Origin: a virus
DNA: 24,954 nucleotides
Reading direction: 5' to 3' (one strand)
Virus record (IMG/VR): IMGVR_UViG_3300042691_019258
Coordinates: 1-24,954 of that record
The position numbers and the translations under genes were made by a program. Numbering within the stretch: the stretch's first letter is position 1; the number at the start of each line of letters is the position of its first letter. Shown here one piece after another: positions 16,701 through 22,803 of the stretch. A model generated the notes under the pieces. That model searched no databases and was not told where the DNA came from. It worked only from the letters and a program-made list of their open reading frames with translations.

Positions 16701-19700
16701 TTGACCTCTTCACGCAATTCCCGCAGCACGTCCGCCAGTTTGCCCGCGGCATGGAAGCCAGCCGCGCCGAGGGTGGAAGCTGGAACATCGACTACAACGC
16801 CATCGGCACTGGATCGAGCGGACGCTACCGCATCACCAACATGGGCGCCGTGCGTGCCATCCAGCGCGAGACCGTGCCTTTCGGCTGGCAGGTGACCAAG
16901 CAGAACCATTTGCTCGCAGCGTCGCTCGACCTCAACGCCTTCCGCGCGTCTGCCATGAAGGCGATCAACAAGGGCGAGCTGGGCATCTTCAACAACGACA
17001 TGAAGCAGGTGGAGGCCGACTTGAAGACCTACCTCGCCAACCACCGCAACGGAATGCCCGGAGAGGCGACCATCGGACAGCAGAAGCGCGACACGCTGAA
17101 CGGACTCATCGGCACCGGCACCGCCGTGCAGCGCGCCGCCAACCCACTCTACGCCGAACTGAATCCCAAGGGCAGCATCCGCACTTGGCGCATCGACCGC
17201 CTCAACGATGCCCAGCCGAGCGGCCGCACCGGCTACTTCTTCGACTACGACAAGATCAACAACAACCGCATGCCCCAGCAGATCCCGCGGGAGGCTCAGG
17301 GGATGCCGGATGTGGCGATTTCTGGTAGGGGTGATGGGATGCCGGAGCAGTGGGACGCCTATACTGAAAGCCTGCTTGATGACGTGGAGTCATGGGCGAA
17401 CGCGCGTGACACCGGCAGGACTGACTACGACATGCAGGATGTTGTGCAGAGCTTTGTGGACTTCGCCCGCACCAACCCGCAGATAGTCGGCGATGATTTA
17501 GCCAAGGCGTTTTACCGCGCCGAGAAGCCGACAGCGTCCCAGCGGAAGAAGCTCAATGCGGCGCTGGAGAATGTTGGTCAGCCGCCGCGCGCAGCCGCCC
17601 CGCGCGCCCAAGCCATGCCGGACTCCCTTGAGTCCGTTCCCACCGACCAACTCCAACGCCAATACGAGGAGAACCAAGGCTACCTCGGGCTGTCCACCCT
17701 GGGCATGCGTGAGGGCCGTCCGGTGCGTGGCGGCGCCGCGCAGACCCGCGAGCTGCTCCGGCGCAACGAGGCGATCAGCGCAGAGCTGGAGCGCCGCGGC
17801 GTGCGGCAGGAAGATCCGCAGTTGCAGCGGGCGCTGCAGAGGCGTGGGCAGGCGATGCCGGATGCTGAGGTGCAGTCAAAAGCTGCGGAGACATTTGAGC
17901 AGCTCAAGCGGTCGCAATTTATCCCGACAAAGGTTGCTGCGGATGTTGTCGGCGGGTTCCCAGAATATCTTAGGCCGGTTGCGCAGTTCATTACCGACCA
18001 GCGCCAGAAGTTAGCCAACGGCCAGATGACGCGCCGCGACGTGATGAAGGCGTATGTGATGACCGTGGCGTCCCAAGGCTCCGGCGCGCGCGCGGTCGAG
18101 GTCATCGCCAACAACGTGGCCAAGGACGGCATCAAGTTTCGTCCGTCCAAAGATTTCACAACGGCCGACAAGCAGGGCCGCGCGGCAATTCGTCCCGAGG
18201 AGGCTGCAGCGTATTGGCTCGGAACCAACGCTGGCCAGCGGGCGCTCAATAACTTTGAGGCCGGCCGCTTTAGCCCAGACGACTGGAAGGAGCTGGTCGC
18301 CATTCGCAAGGCATACGGCGATGACCGCTTCAACAACCTCGGCGCGTTTAATCCCGACAACATTCGCACGACGGACAAGGTGCTGGCCGACTTAAACGCC
18401 AGCCGCGCGGACACCGTCAAGGTGATGGATGCAGTGCAGCAGCTCCGCGGCATCAAGACGGGCAAGAAGGGATTCATCGCGCACCTGCTCGGCATCGGCG
18501 ACGTGCCGACCATTGATGCGGTCGAGATCAACTTCTGGCTGACCGGCAAGGCCGACATCGGCAAGCTAAACACGCGCAAGGCAACGCTGGCGCGCAGCGT
18601 CAAGGAGTCAATAAGCGACCGGCGCGTTAGCCAAGAGATGTTCCGACGCATCGATCAGCGCATCAATGCGTTGCGCGATGAGGTTCCGGGCGGGGCAGAC
18701 ATTAGCCCGGAGGTGTGGTCGCACGTTATGCACCACTGGCTTTGGGACAAGTCGAAGGGCATCGAGACAACGCATGAGGGCATGTATCGGGCGCAGGCAC
18801 AATTTATGCCGGATGCTGTCGTGGGCGACGAGGGCGGCCCAGTGTGGAGAACGCTGCAAGACGCGCCGGTCATTACGCTAAAGGATCTCAAGGGTCGCAA
18901 GGTATTCGCCGCGTTTGCTGACCTCACTAGCGCCGGCAAGATTTACCGCGGCATTGACTCAAGCGAGATTGCCGTGCCGATTGAAACGCACGGCGGACCG
19001 GAGTGGCCGCTGCTGCAGGCTGAGAAGGTTGGCGAGGAGACCAACGTGTGGTCAAACCAAGGCGCCGGCGTTTCCGCCATCAAGGCGCGTAGGGCCAACG
19101 AGGGCGCCATCATGCTGATTGCGGCAATGGATAAGAACGCGCACGTCAGCAATACTGAGACGGCAACCGCGGTGATTGCCACAAACGCGGCCTATGCACG
19201 CGACGGGCGGATAACGCCCGAGAATTTGGCAACGCTTGACAACTTGGTCCGCGCGGAGATTGAGGATTTCCCGGGCATTGAGTCGCCGAACATCATGGAA
19301 TACGTCAATAAGCTCCCATTTCAAGGAGCCAAGAGCCGCGCGCGTATTGCCGAAATTCTTGAGTCGAAAAAATCGCAGGATCTCGGCGCGGCTAACGTGC
19401 AGAGGATCTTGGATGAAATGAGGTCCGACCAATACGACGGCCTGCGCATTGGCGATGCCGTTCTTGCCATTGAACTTACTCCAGGCGCTCCCGCTGTGAA
19501 GCTCGGCGAGCAGGGAACTCTTAAACATCCTTCGTATCAATATGCCCTGCGCGGGCGCGTGATTGGCCGATTCGCGCGGCCAATTAACATCAGCTCTATT
19601 TTCGACGACTTCTACGCGAAGCGCCGCGCCGAGGGCAAGCCGGAGCTTGGCGACCGCCGCGCCTTCGATTTGGCAAAGCCGGTGCAGGAGATTACCGACA

Positions 19701-20635
19701 CAATTGCATCCCGCATTCCCGGCACGCCATACATGTCGTTCAAGTCGCCGCGGCACGCCCAGCTAATCAACATGGCCAAGGACGGTAAGTGGCGCTCAAC
19801 CGAACAAACAGTTAGGGCCGGCGGCGTATCTCCCGCGGCGTTCATTGACGCGCTTAACGCATCGCCCGCAAAGCTGGCGCTGGATAGATACACGCTGAAG
19901 GGCCTACAGGAAAAGCTCGAGACTAGAGCGATGTCTATTTACCAGCTCGGTGACGCCCAGGTGTTCTTTGGCATCAAGCAGGGCGACCCGGCCTCAGCCT
20001 ATGGGCAAAACCCCACAGCATTTGGCTTCGGCCCGAACGAAAAAACGCTGTCTCTGGTGCTTAACAACGAGCGCAGAACCGGCGGCATGGCTGACGCTAT
20101 TGTTGTGAAAGCGCTGCAGGAGGGCGTGACGGCGCTGGATTGCTTTGCGGTGAAGTCGGAGAAATACCCCAACGGCATGCTTCCATCGCTTTACGAGGCT
20201 TACGGATTTCAGAGCACTGGGTCGCTGCCGTTTGACCCACAGTTTTACAGCAAAACAGAGCTTGCAGATTTGAAGAAATACTGGAAGTCTATTGGTTGGG
20301 ACGAACGCCTCGGCCTGCCAGAGATCGTCCTAATGAAATGGAGGGGAAATAATGAACTCAGAACAAAAAGCCTACGAGAACTTGCTGAGCAAGGTGGACA
20401 GAGTTTTCGGGGAGAAGCTAGACCAATTGTCCGAGACGCAAGAAGCCGTAGTAAATCGACTTCTAACAAACGCAATCAGTCGAAGCGGCGGGCCAGACAA
20501 GGTGACGCTGGCGCAGGTGCAGGGAGTCAAGGAGATGCTGGAGGAGGAGTTCGGCTTAGCGGCGGTTTCTTGAGGGCCTACGACGAGCTGCTGTCCCTGT
20601 CGCCCGACGAACTGCGCAACCTAGGTATTCAATAG
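13772..20635 (+). CDS. Giant polyvalent virion protein with HEIGH zinc metallopeptidase motif (2287 aa)
   Basis: An AAGGAG at 13756-13761 supports the start. It resembles the large polyvalent proteins that podoviruses package and eject. Residues 1-300 are mainly helical. Residues about 300-560 contain several Gly/Ala hydrophobic segments able to insert in a membrane. A zinc-peptidase region follows, with H661-E-I-G-H665 and a downstream E780-x-x-x-E784 candidate for the third ligand. Next comes a segment with WRIDRLNDAQPSGRTGYF. Then there are MPD/MPE-containing linkers (Met at 1178, 1190, 1282, 1362, 1679) separating helical domains. A GGPEWP motif (1741-1746) and a GNAT-like region ending LPSLYEAYGF (about 2092-2190) follow. 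After about residue 2192 the sequence becomes Arg/Ser/Lys/Gly-rich and looks non-coding in this frame, where another gene overlaps. The protein probably acts in the infected cell. Domain names are inference except the HExxH motif. Confidence 0.85.
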   Translation: MVPSSLDGLTDEQLAELEAQQGQPEITTGLVDRLAASPAPAQGFTDQQLDALPALASTPFARERGIALPPEAPAEPEPMTDYELNQLEEENYRRVDYIMPQEEFRQYWTRRKEENNEVGRFIDGVGQGAAAMIGMLPQAANEITDALITGVKDPLRQAERNLQTGAEIVRKAGINMVQLFDWVGNKANDTATWAKRRGLKQQALAKRLEQEGKLTGDELRDANIIAAAASEADAMEPTPVEEEEDFDKAYERYQREKALEQEFAGVTDFQIGASRVSAPAATKEAYQITDEQPAETLSMIGSMVVDPVNLIPVGAGALSKLRVLRRTATLAGAPLRGLERVADATADLAERAEFGISSRVQDITGLTAKQQAALGAGVAGAAVYADAAGGGGNVTAAVTAIGSVLPGLRYGGAIIRKTGAAAGGAATIIREAGVGGIGTARAEAAADLSRMTAIPERYRKYFTGYVDGTDSTLKRVAQDAGNPEALRRVARFADRAGATTAARLADDVTSGAVAAGITGAPFAALQPDAERAGEVLGGIMALGGVAGVAGSVARRGATEADADIARMMADVYAVGGNVDAFSALPHASLDRMAAMQGVLAGKVDFVPLKADEYRMNKDVSATGGELAAGLFLEKDANGRARVFINLDARKSAGGVDAIAPHEIGHAILTSNVLDGQPRNDLRNLVNQQYGPDGVTARGREYVGRLVDADINNGTTGELPQVLTEQEFRDLESGNKSAADISKARKLEPSERERLINERYEELSQRSIERSEDALDWARDEIIAETFASEAPAIDFRAIRRDAAFPRLAESMLATGGRVLEMMGVRLDGGTGKMLDNPSVLFRDNPLFQDRIMQKRVKEYVRAYDQYLVGLEEAGSATPRGVELARSSRPEDMARSTHVKLRDEGRGVLENDFLFQKPDGTYAYKPQPIINAAEANRAAQIKTLYDAKKFVPVNSTEFGKRKVNGREVIGGPVLPPQFDLFTQFPQHVRQFARGMEASRAEGGSWNIDYNAIGTGSSGRYRITNMGAVRAIQRETVPFGWQVTKQNHLLAASLDLNAFRASAMKAINKGELGIFNNDMKQVEADLKTYLANHRNGMPGEATIGQQKRDTLNGLIGTGTAVQRAANPLYAELNPKGSIRTWRIDRLNDAQPSGRTGYFFDYDKINNNRMPQQIPREAQGMPDVAISGRGDGMPEQWDAYTESLLDDVESWANARDTGRTDYDMQDVVQSFVDFARTNPQIVGDDLAKAFYRAEKPTASQRKKLNAALENVGQPPRAAAPRAQAMPDSLESVPTDQLQRQYEENQGYLGLSTLGMREGRPVRGGAAQTRELLRRNEAISAELERRGVRQEDPQLQRALQRRGQAMPDAEVQSKAAETFEQLKRSQFIPTKVAADVVGGFPEYLRPVAQFITDQRQKLANGQMTRRDVMKAYVMTVASQGSGARAVEVIANNVAKDGIKFRPSKDFTTADKQGRAAIRPEEAAAYWLGTNAGQRALNNFEAGRFSPDDWKELVAIRKAYGDDRFNNLGAFNPDNIRTTDKVLADLNASRADTVKVMDAVQQLRGIKTGKKGFIAHLLGIGDVPTIDAVEINFWLTGKADIGKLNTRKATLARSVKESISDRRVSQEMFRRIDQRINALRDEVPGGADISPEVWSHVMHHWLWDKSKGIETTHEGMYRAQAQFMPDAVVGDEGGPVWRTLQDAPVITLKDLKGRKVFAAFADLTSAGKIYRGIDSSEIAVPIETHGGPEWPLLQAEKVGEETNVWSNQGAGVSAIKARRANEGAIMLIAAMDKNAHVSNTETATAVIATNAAYARDGRITPENLATLDNLVRAEIEDFPGIESPNIMEYVNKLPFQGAKSRARIAEILESKKSQDLGAANVQRILDEMRSDQYDGLRIGDAVLAIELTPGAPAVKLGEQGTLKHPSYQYALRGRVIGRFARPINISSIFDDFYAKRRAEGKPELGDRRAFDLAKPVQEITDTIASRIPGTPYMSFKSPRHAQLINMAKDGKWRSTEQTVRAGGVSPAAFIDALNASPAKLALDRYTLKGLQEKLETRAMSIYQLGDAQVFFGIKQGDPASAYGQNPTAFGFGPNEKTLSLVLNNERRTGGMADAIVVKALQEGVTALDCFAVKSEKYPNGMLPSLYEAYGFQSTGSLPFDPQFYSKTELADLKKYWKSIGWDERLGLPEIVLMKWRGNNELRTKSLRELAEQGGQSFRGEARPIVRDARSRSKSTSNKRNQSKRRARQGDAGAGAGSQGDAGGGVRLSGGFLRAYDELLSLSPDELRNLGIQ
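20352..20573 (+). CDS. Small overlapping gene inside the 3' end of the giant gene (73 aa)
   Basis: A strong ribosome binding site, GGAGGGG at 20340-20346, is placed 5 bp before this ATG. The 73-residue product (MNSEQKAYENLLSKVDRVFG..., SETQEAVVNRLLTNAIS, EMLEEEFGLAAVS) is a balanced, helical, acidic protein. In contrast the overlapping part of the giant frame is low-complexity Arg/Ser/Lys/Gly. A TAA in the third frame overlaps this ATG as TAATG, the junction style used elsewhere in this operon. Immediately after its TGA, the giant frame again reads like real protein (LRAYDELLSLSPDELRNLG). The local frame structure may therefore include a frameshift. Function is unknown. Confidence 0.6.
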   Translation: MNSEQKAYENLLSKVDRVFGEKLDQLSETQEAVVNRLLTNAISRSGGPDKVTLAQVQGVKEMLEEEFGLAAVS

Positions 20636-20647
20636 GCGCAAATGCCG

Positions 20648-20676
20648 TTGACAGTCTACGGCGAATTGCGTATAGT
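20648..20676 (+). promoter_or_regulatory. Strong sigma70-type promoter
   Basis: A perfect -35 box TTGACA (20648-20653) is followed by a 17-bp spacer and a near-perfect -10 box TATAGT (20671-20676). Transcription would begin near 20683, after the end of the late operon. It drives the 165-170 nt stretch up to the terminator at 20822-20851. Confidence 0.7.
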
Positions 20677-20682
20677 TTTCTT

Positions 20683-20851
20683 AGCGTTCCGAAAGGAAGA
20701 CCCAACGTGTCGCGCGCGATGCGAAGCCTTGGACAAGCCCTAAGCAGGTGACTTGATTATGGCCCAAGGCAAAGCGCGCCGCTAATCTAATAGCTCATCT
20801 GGCACGTCCAGAAAGAGACTAAGGGTCAGCTACGGCTGGCCCTTTCTTTTT
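20683..20851 (+). ncRNA. Candidate small RNA or micro-peptide transcript
   Basis: The stretch is bounded by the promoter at 20648-20676 and the terminator at 20822-20851, so a short discrete transcript of about 165-170 nt is predicted. It contains no ORF of ordinary size. Two tiny frames exist. A GTG frame at 20707-20751 encodes 14 residues (MSRAMRSLGQALSR) after AGGAAG. An ATG frame at 20759-20785 encodes 8 residues (MAQGKARR) and has AGGTGA at a good distance. It also contains ATCTGGCACGTCCAGA (20797-20812), an inverted repeat matching the putative integrase arm motif. I do not recognise an RNA family. Whether the product is RNA or peptide is open. Confidence 0.4.
20822..20851 (+). terminator. 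Rho-independent terminator with UACG tetraloop
   Basis: The stem AGGGTCAGC / GCTGGCCCT (9 bp with one G-U pair) closes a TACG loop, i.e. the very stable C(UNCG)G type, and is followed by TTCTTTTT. It would end both the short transcript from 20683 and read-through from the late operon before the attachment region. Confidence 0.85.
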
Positions 20852-20897
20852 GCCAGACTCTGCGCCAGAGCGGCAATCGGACACAGTAGGTCGGGAC

Positions 20898-20936
20898 ATT
20901 TTCAGTCCTCTGCTCTGCCAACTGAGCTACCTAGCC
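20898..20936 (-). tRNA. 5' half of a tRNA-Phe(GAA) gene (partial, not functional alone)
   Basis: On the minus strand the sequence reads GGCTAGG (acceptor 5' strand, 20936-20930), TA, a D arm GCTCAGTTGGCAGAGC, A, GAGGA, and the anticodon loop CTGAAAA with GAA anticodon (20903-20901), then T. Identity stops there. The expected 3' anticodon strand, T arm and CCTAGCC acceptor strand are absent. This is a tRNA fragment rather than a gene, probably the identity segment of the attachment site. A perfect 6-bp inverted repeat (CGGGAC 20892-20897, GTCCCG 20940-20945) encloses it. Confidence 0.75.
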
Positions 20937-21084
20937 GAAGTCCCGTTTTCTCTGATGAACAGAGCAAAAGTTTTGATCTGGTGCAATCTGGCTTGATCTG
21001 GTTTGGCCTATTTTTTGTCAAACTACCCGCCAGATTTTGCCAGACACCTTGGCAGGGTTTGACGCCCGTGCTATTGGTTCCGGC

Positions 21085-22191
21085 ATGGACACCACGCACA
21101 AGATCACGGCGGCCGGTCTGACCGGCAAGCTCTACCAAACAACCGACTCGCCGCGGTGGCAGTTTGAGTTCCGGCATCCGCACACCAAGAAGCGACTTCG
21201 CATTTCCACCGGACTGCGCGACTTGATCATGGCCAAGGAGAAGGCCAAGGGCATCCTGGTCGATGCCGGACGCGAGGGCTTGGCGGCGCTGCAAGCGCAT
21301 CAGCAGCGGGCCACGTCGAAGTCGATTGGTGAGGCGATTGACCATTATTTGAAGGTGAGCAAGATCGGCAGCAAGCAGAGCAATGTCAATCGTCTGTTGC
21401 GGCTGCTGCGGGCCACGCTGGGCGGAACGAATGAGCAGGTGCGGGAAAAACCGCTGAGTGTGCTGACGCCGGCGCTGGTGGCCAAGTATCTCGCGGAGTG
21501 GAAGGGCAGCGTCTACACGCTGCGCGGCGTGCTAGTGTCGTCGCGCGCCGTGTTTTGTCATGCGCTTGACTGGGAGGGCTTCCCGCTGCCGGAGTCACTG
21601 GAGAAGTTTGCCAAGACGACCAAGGGCATGCGGGCGCCCTCGCCTACGTTTGAGCGCATTGACCCGAAGGTGCTCGAGGCAATGGACGCAGCAAGCAAGC
21701 AGCGGTCGCCGGCGATACGAAGAGCCTTCCTATTGACTCGCTACTTGGGAATGACGCCGAAGGAATGCTCGCTCTGCCGCAAGGCGTGGATCGAAGCGCG
21801 CAACGACAAGTTCGTCATGGTGGTCATTGAGCGCGACGGCGTGACGCTGAAGACCGGAAGCAAGCGGGGGCGCGCCATGTCGATTCCCGAGTGGATGGCT
21901 GCGGAGCTGCTCGCCGCAGATGACTTCATGGTGGACGGCAAGACGCCCAGCCGCCGGAAGTATTTCATGGACCGGATCTTCAATGCGTTTGTGCGGGAGT
22001 TCTTGCCGGATCGGCGCACGGCAGCCTACGAGCTGCGGCGACAAGCTGGCTCGGACATCCTCAATGCGACTGGGAAGATCAGCGTGGCACAGCACATGCT
22101 CGGACATTCTTCACCGACGACAACCTCGACCTGGTACGCCGTCTACGACCGCGAGGTCGATGTCGCTGCGGTGTGGGACGTGCAACATTAA
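21085..22191 (+). CDS. int: Tyrosine integrase with atypical catalytic residues
   Basis: This is a tyrosine recombinase that would join attP to a tRNA-Phe target. I chose the ATG at 21085 (368 codons); a TTG at 21037 also keeps the frame open, and neither has a Shine-Dalgarno. The N-terminal region has the arm-binding pattern GKLYQTTDSPRWQFEFRHP, then a core-binding helical domain (SIGEAIDHYLKVSKIGSKQSN). In the catalytic domain the usual G-L-R-x-x-E reads GMTPKE, so Thr224 replaces the first Arg. The second box reads YELRR (Tyr315 instead of His, Arg318 kept). LGHSS provides His341 and WY provides the nucleophile Tyr351. The gene is adjacent to the tRNA fragment and arm repeats. The missing first Arg is unusual, so the enzyme could be divergent or impaired. 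Confidence 0.88.
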   Translation: MDTTHKITAAGLTGKLYQTTDSPRWQFEFRHPHTKKRLRISTGLRDLIMAKEKAKGILVDAGREGLAALQAHQQRATSKSIGEAIDHYLKVSKIGSKQSNVNRLLRLLRATLGGTNEQVREKPLSVLTPALVAKYLAEWKGSVYTLRGVLVSSRAVFCHALDWEGFPLPESLEKFAKTTKGMRAPSPTFERIDPKVLEAMDAASKQRSPAIRRAFLLTRYLGMTPKECSLCRKAWIEARNDKFVMVVIERDGVTLKTGSKRGRAMSIPEWMAAELLAADDFMVDGKTPSRRKYFMDRIFNAFVREFLPDRRTAAYELRRQAGSDILNATGKISVAQHMLGHSSPTTTSTWYAVYDREVDVAAVWDVQH

Positions 22192-22197
22192 CGTCAC

Positions 22198-22226
22198 AAG
22201 ACATCCGGCCCAATACCCTGTATAGT
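22198..22226 (+). promoter_or_regulatory. Promoter for the 42-residue gene
   Basis: AAGACA (22198-22203) as a -35 with a 17-bp spacer and TATAGT (22221-22226) as -10, identical in its -10 to the promoter at 20648. Transcription would start about 20 bp before the ATG at 22252. Confidence 0.5.
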
Positions 22227-22251
22227 AAGTATAGGGAAAGGAGGTGCGCTT

Positions 22252-22380
22252 ATGCGTGACTACGCAACGCCGCTCGGGATCGTCATCGGTCCCTATGGCG
22301 GGATTGGTTATGTCGGCGGGCCGGATGACCCGAGCTGGATCAAGGTTCTGCTCCGGTGGCTCGGCTTGAAGCTCGACTGA
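22252..22380 (+). CDS. Small hypothetical protein with own promoter and terminator (42 aa)
   Basis: An excellent ribosome binding site (AAAGGAGGTG, 22237-22246) precedes this ATG. The 42-residue product begins MRDYATPLGIVIGPYGGIGY, continues with VGGPDDPSW and ends in a short amphipathic basic helix (IKVLLRWLGLKLD). It has its own promoter upstream and a strong terminator 8 bp after the stop, so it is a single-gene transcription unit between integrase and the convergent lipoprotein operon. No family is recognised. The independent expression suggests a gene active in the lysogen. Its amphipathic C-terminus could associate with membrane. Confidence 0.65.
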   Translation: MRDYATPLGIVIGPYGGIGYVGGPDDPSWIKVLLRWLGLKLD

Positions 22381-22387
22381 CCTACAG

Positions 22388-22421
22388 ACGGCCGCGGGGA
22401 AACTCGCGGTCGTTTTGCTTT
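22388..22421 (+). terminator. Rho-independent terminator with GAAA tetraloop
   Basis: An 11-bp stem (ACGGCCGCGGG / CTCGCGGTCGT, with two G-U pairs) closes a GAAA tetraloop and is followed by TTTTGCTTT. It lies between the 42-residue gene and the convergent lipoprotein gene, whose stop is at 22420-22422. On the minus strand there is no T-run after the hairpin, so it works best for the rightward transcript. Confidence 0.8.
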
Positions 22422-22803
22422 ACGGCGCCACGACAAGATCCGCCTTCTTTGCCGGCTGCGGCGGCGCCCAGGGTAAGCTGAAGACAACCCTCGAAGGTAT
22501 CCGCTGCCCGGGCCACCAGATCTTCGTGTCATGCAGACCGCCGGTTACCGGCACGGCCTTGATGATTGTAAGCAGCGGCCCCTCAAATCCGCCGGTGCTG
22601 TCCGCGGGCAGCATGATCGTGCATGGCGTTATGCCCGCCCACTCGTCGTCCACCATGACCATCATGCCGGTCGGCACGCTATGCACGGCCATGGCGCGAG
22701 CCTTGGGTGCGGTCGGCGGCTCGGGCTTGGGCTCTGGTGCCGTGGCGCAGCCTGCGAGCAAAACAGCCGCGGCGAGTCTAATAAGGGACGTTGTCGTCTT
22801 CAT
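22420..22803 (-). CDS. PEGA-like lipoprotein, lysogenic-conversion candidate (127 aa)
   Basis: The ATG at 22803 is chosen because it begins a clear lipoprotein signal: MKTTTSLIRLAAAVLLAGC, lipobox LAGC with Cys19. A Pro/Lys/Glu linker follows (PEPKPEPPTAPKA). The mature part has a PEGA-type pattern (VHSVPTGMMVMVDDEWAGITP), a beta domain found in envelope proteins. An upstream in-frame ATG at 22908 adds a Cys/His-rich shadow and is rejected. It is the last gene of a leftward operon controlled from the regulator side, so it may be made in the prophage state. Phage-encoded lipoproteins of this size are often superinfection-exclusion or surface-modifying factors; that role is inference. Confidence 0.75.
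   Translation of the reverse strand: MKTTTSLIRLAAAVLLAGCATAPEPKPEPPTAPKARAMAVHSVPTGMMVMVDDEWAGITPCTIMLPADSTGGFEGPLLTIIKAVPVTGGLHDTKIWWPGQRIPSRVVFSLPWAPPQPAKKADLVVAP

Larger units (their letters stand above)
20797..21045. other. Candidate phage attachment site (attP) with arm-type repeats
   Basis: A tRNA-Phe fragment (20898-20936) is bracketed by copies of one short motif. On the left are TCTGGC at 20798 and GCCAGA at 20852 and 20864. On the right TCTGGY occurs three times at 20977, 20987 and 20997 (exact 10-bp period), and GCCAGA at 21029 and 21039. An 11-bp perfect direct repeat TTTTGCCAGAC occurs at 20848-20858 and 21035-21045. Tyrosine integrases of the lambda type bind arm sites on both sides of a core, and the integrase gene starts right after the last copies. 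The combination of tRNA core, two-sided arm repeats and adjacent integrase is the basis for the call. Confidence 0.65.

Noticed and set aside
17680-18651. 323-codon minus-strand frame
   Set aside because: Ser/Arg/Cys-rich low-information text antisense to a well-formed part of the giant protein.
20559-20575. Programmed -1 frameshift site linking the 73-residue ORF to the downstream frame
   Set aside because: No classical slippery heptamer or obvious downstream pseudoknot is visible; kept only as an open possibility within the overlap finding.
20852-20936. Intact tRNA-Phe on the minus strand
   Set aside because: Only the 5' half matches. No 3' anticodon strand, T arm or CCTAGCC acceptor strand follows within a tRNA length.
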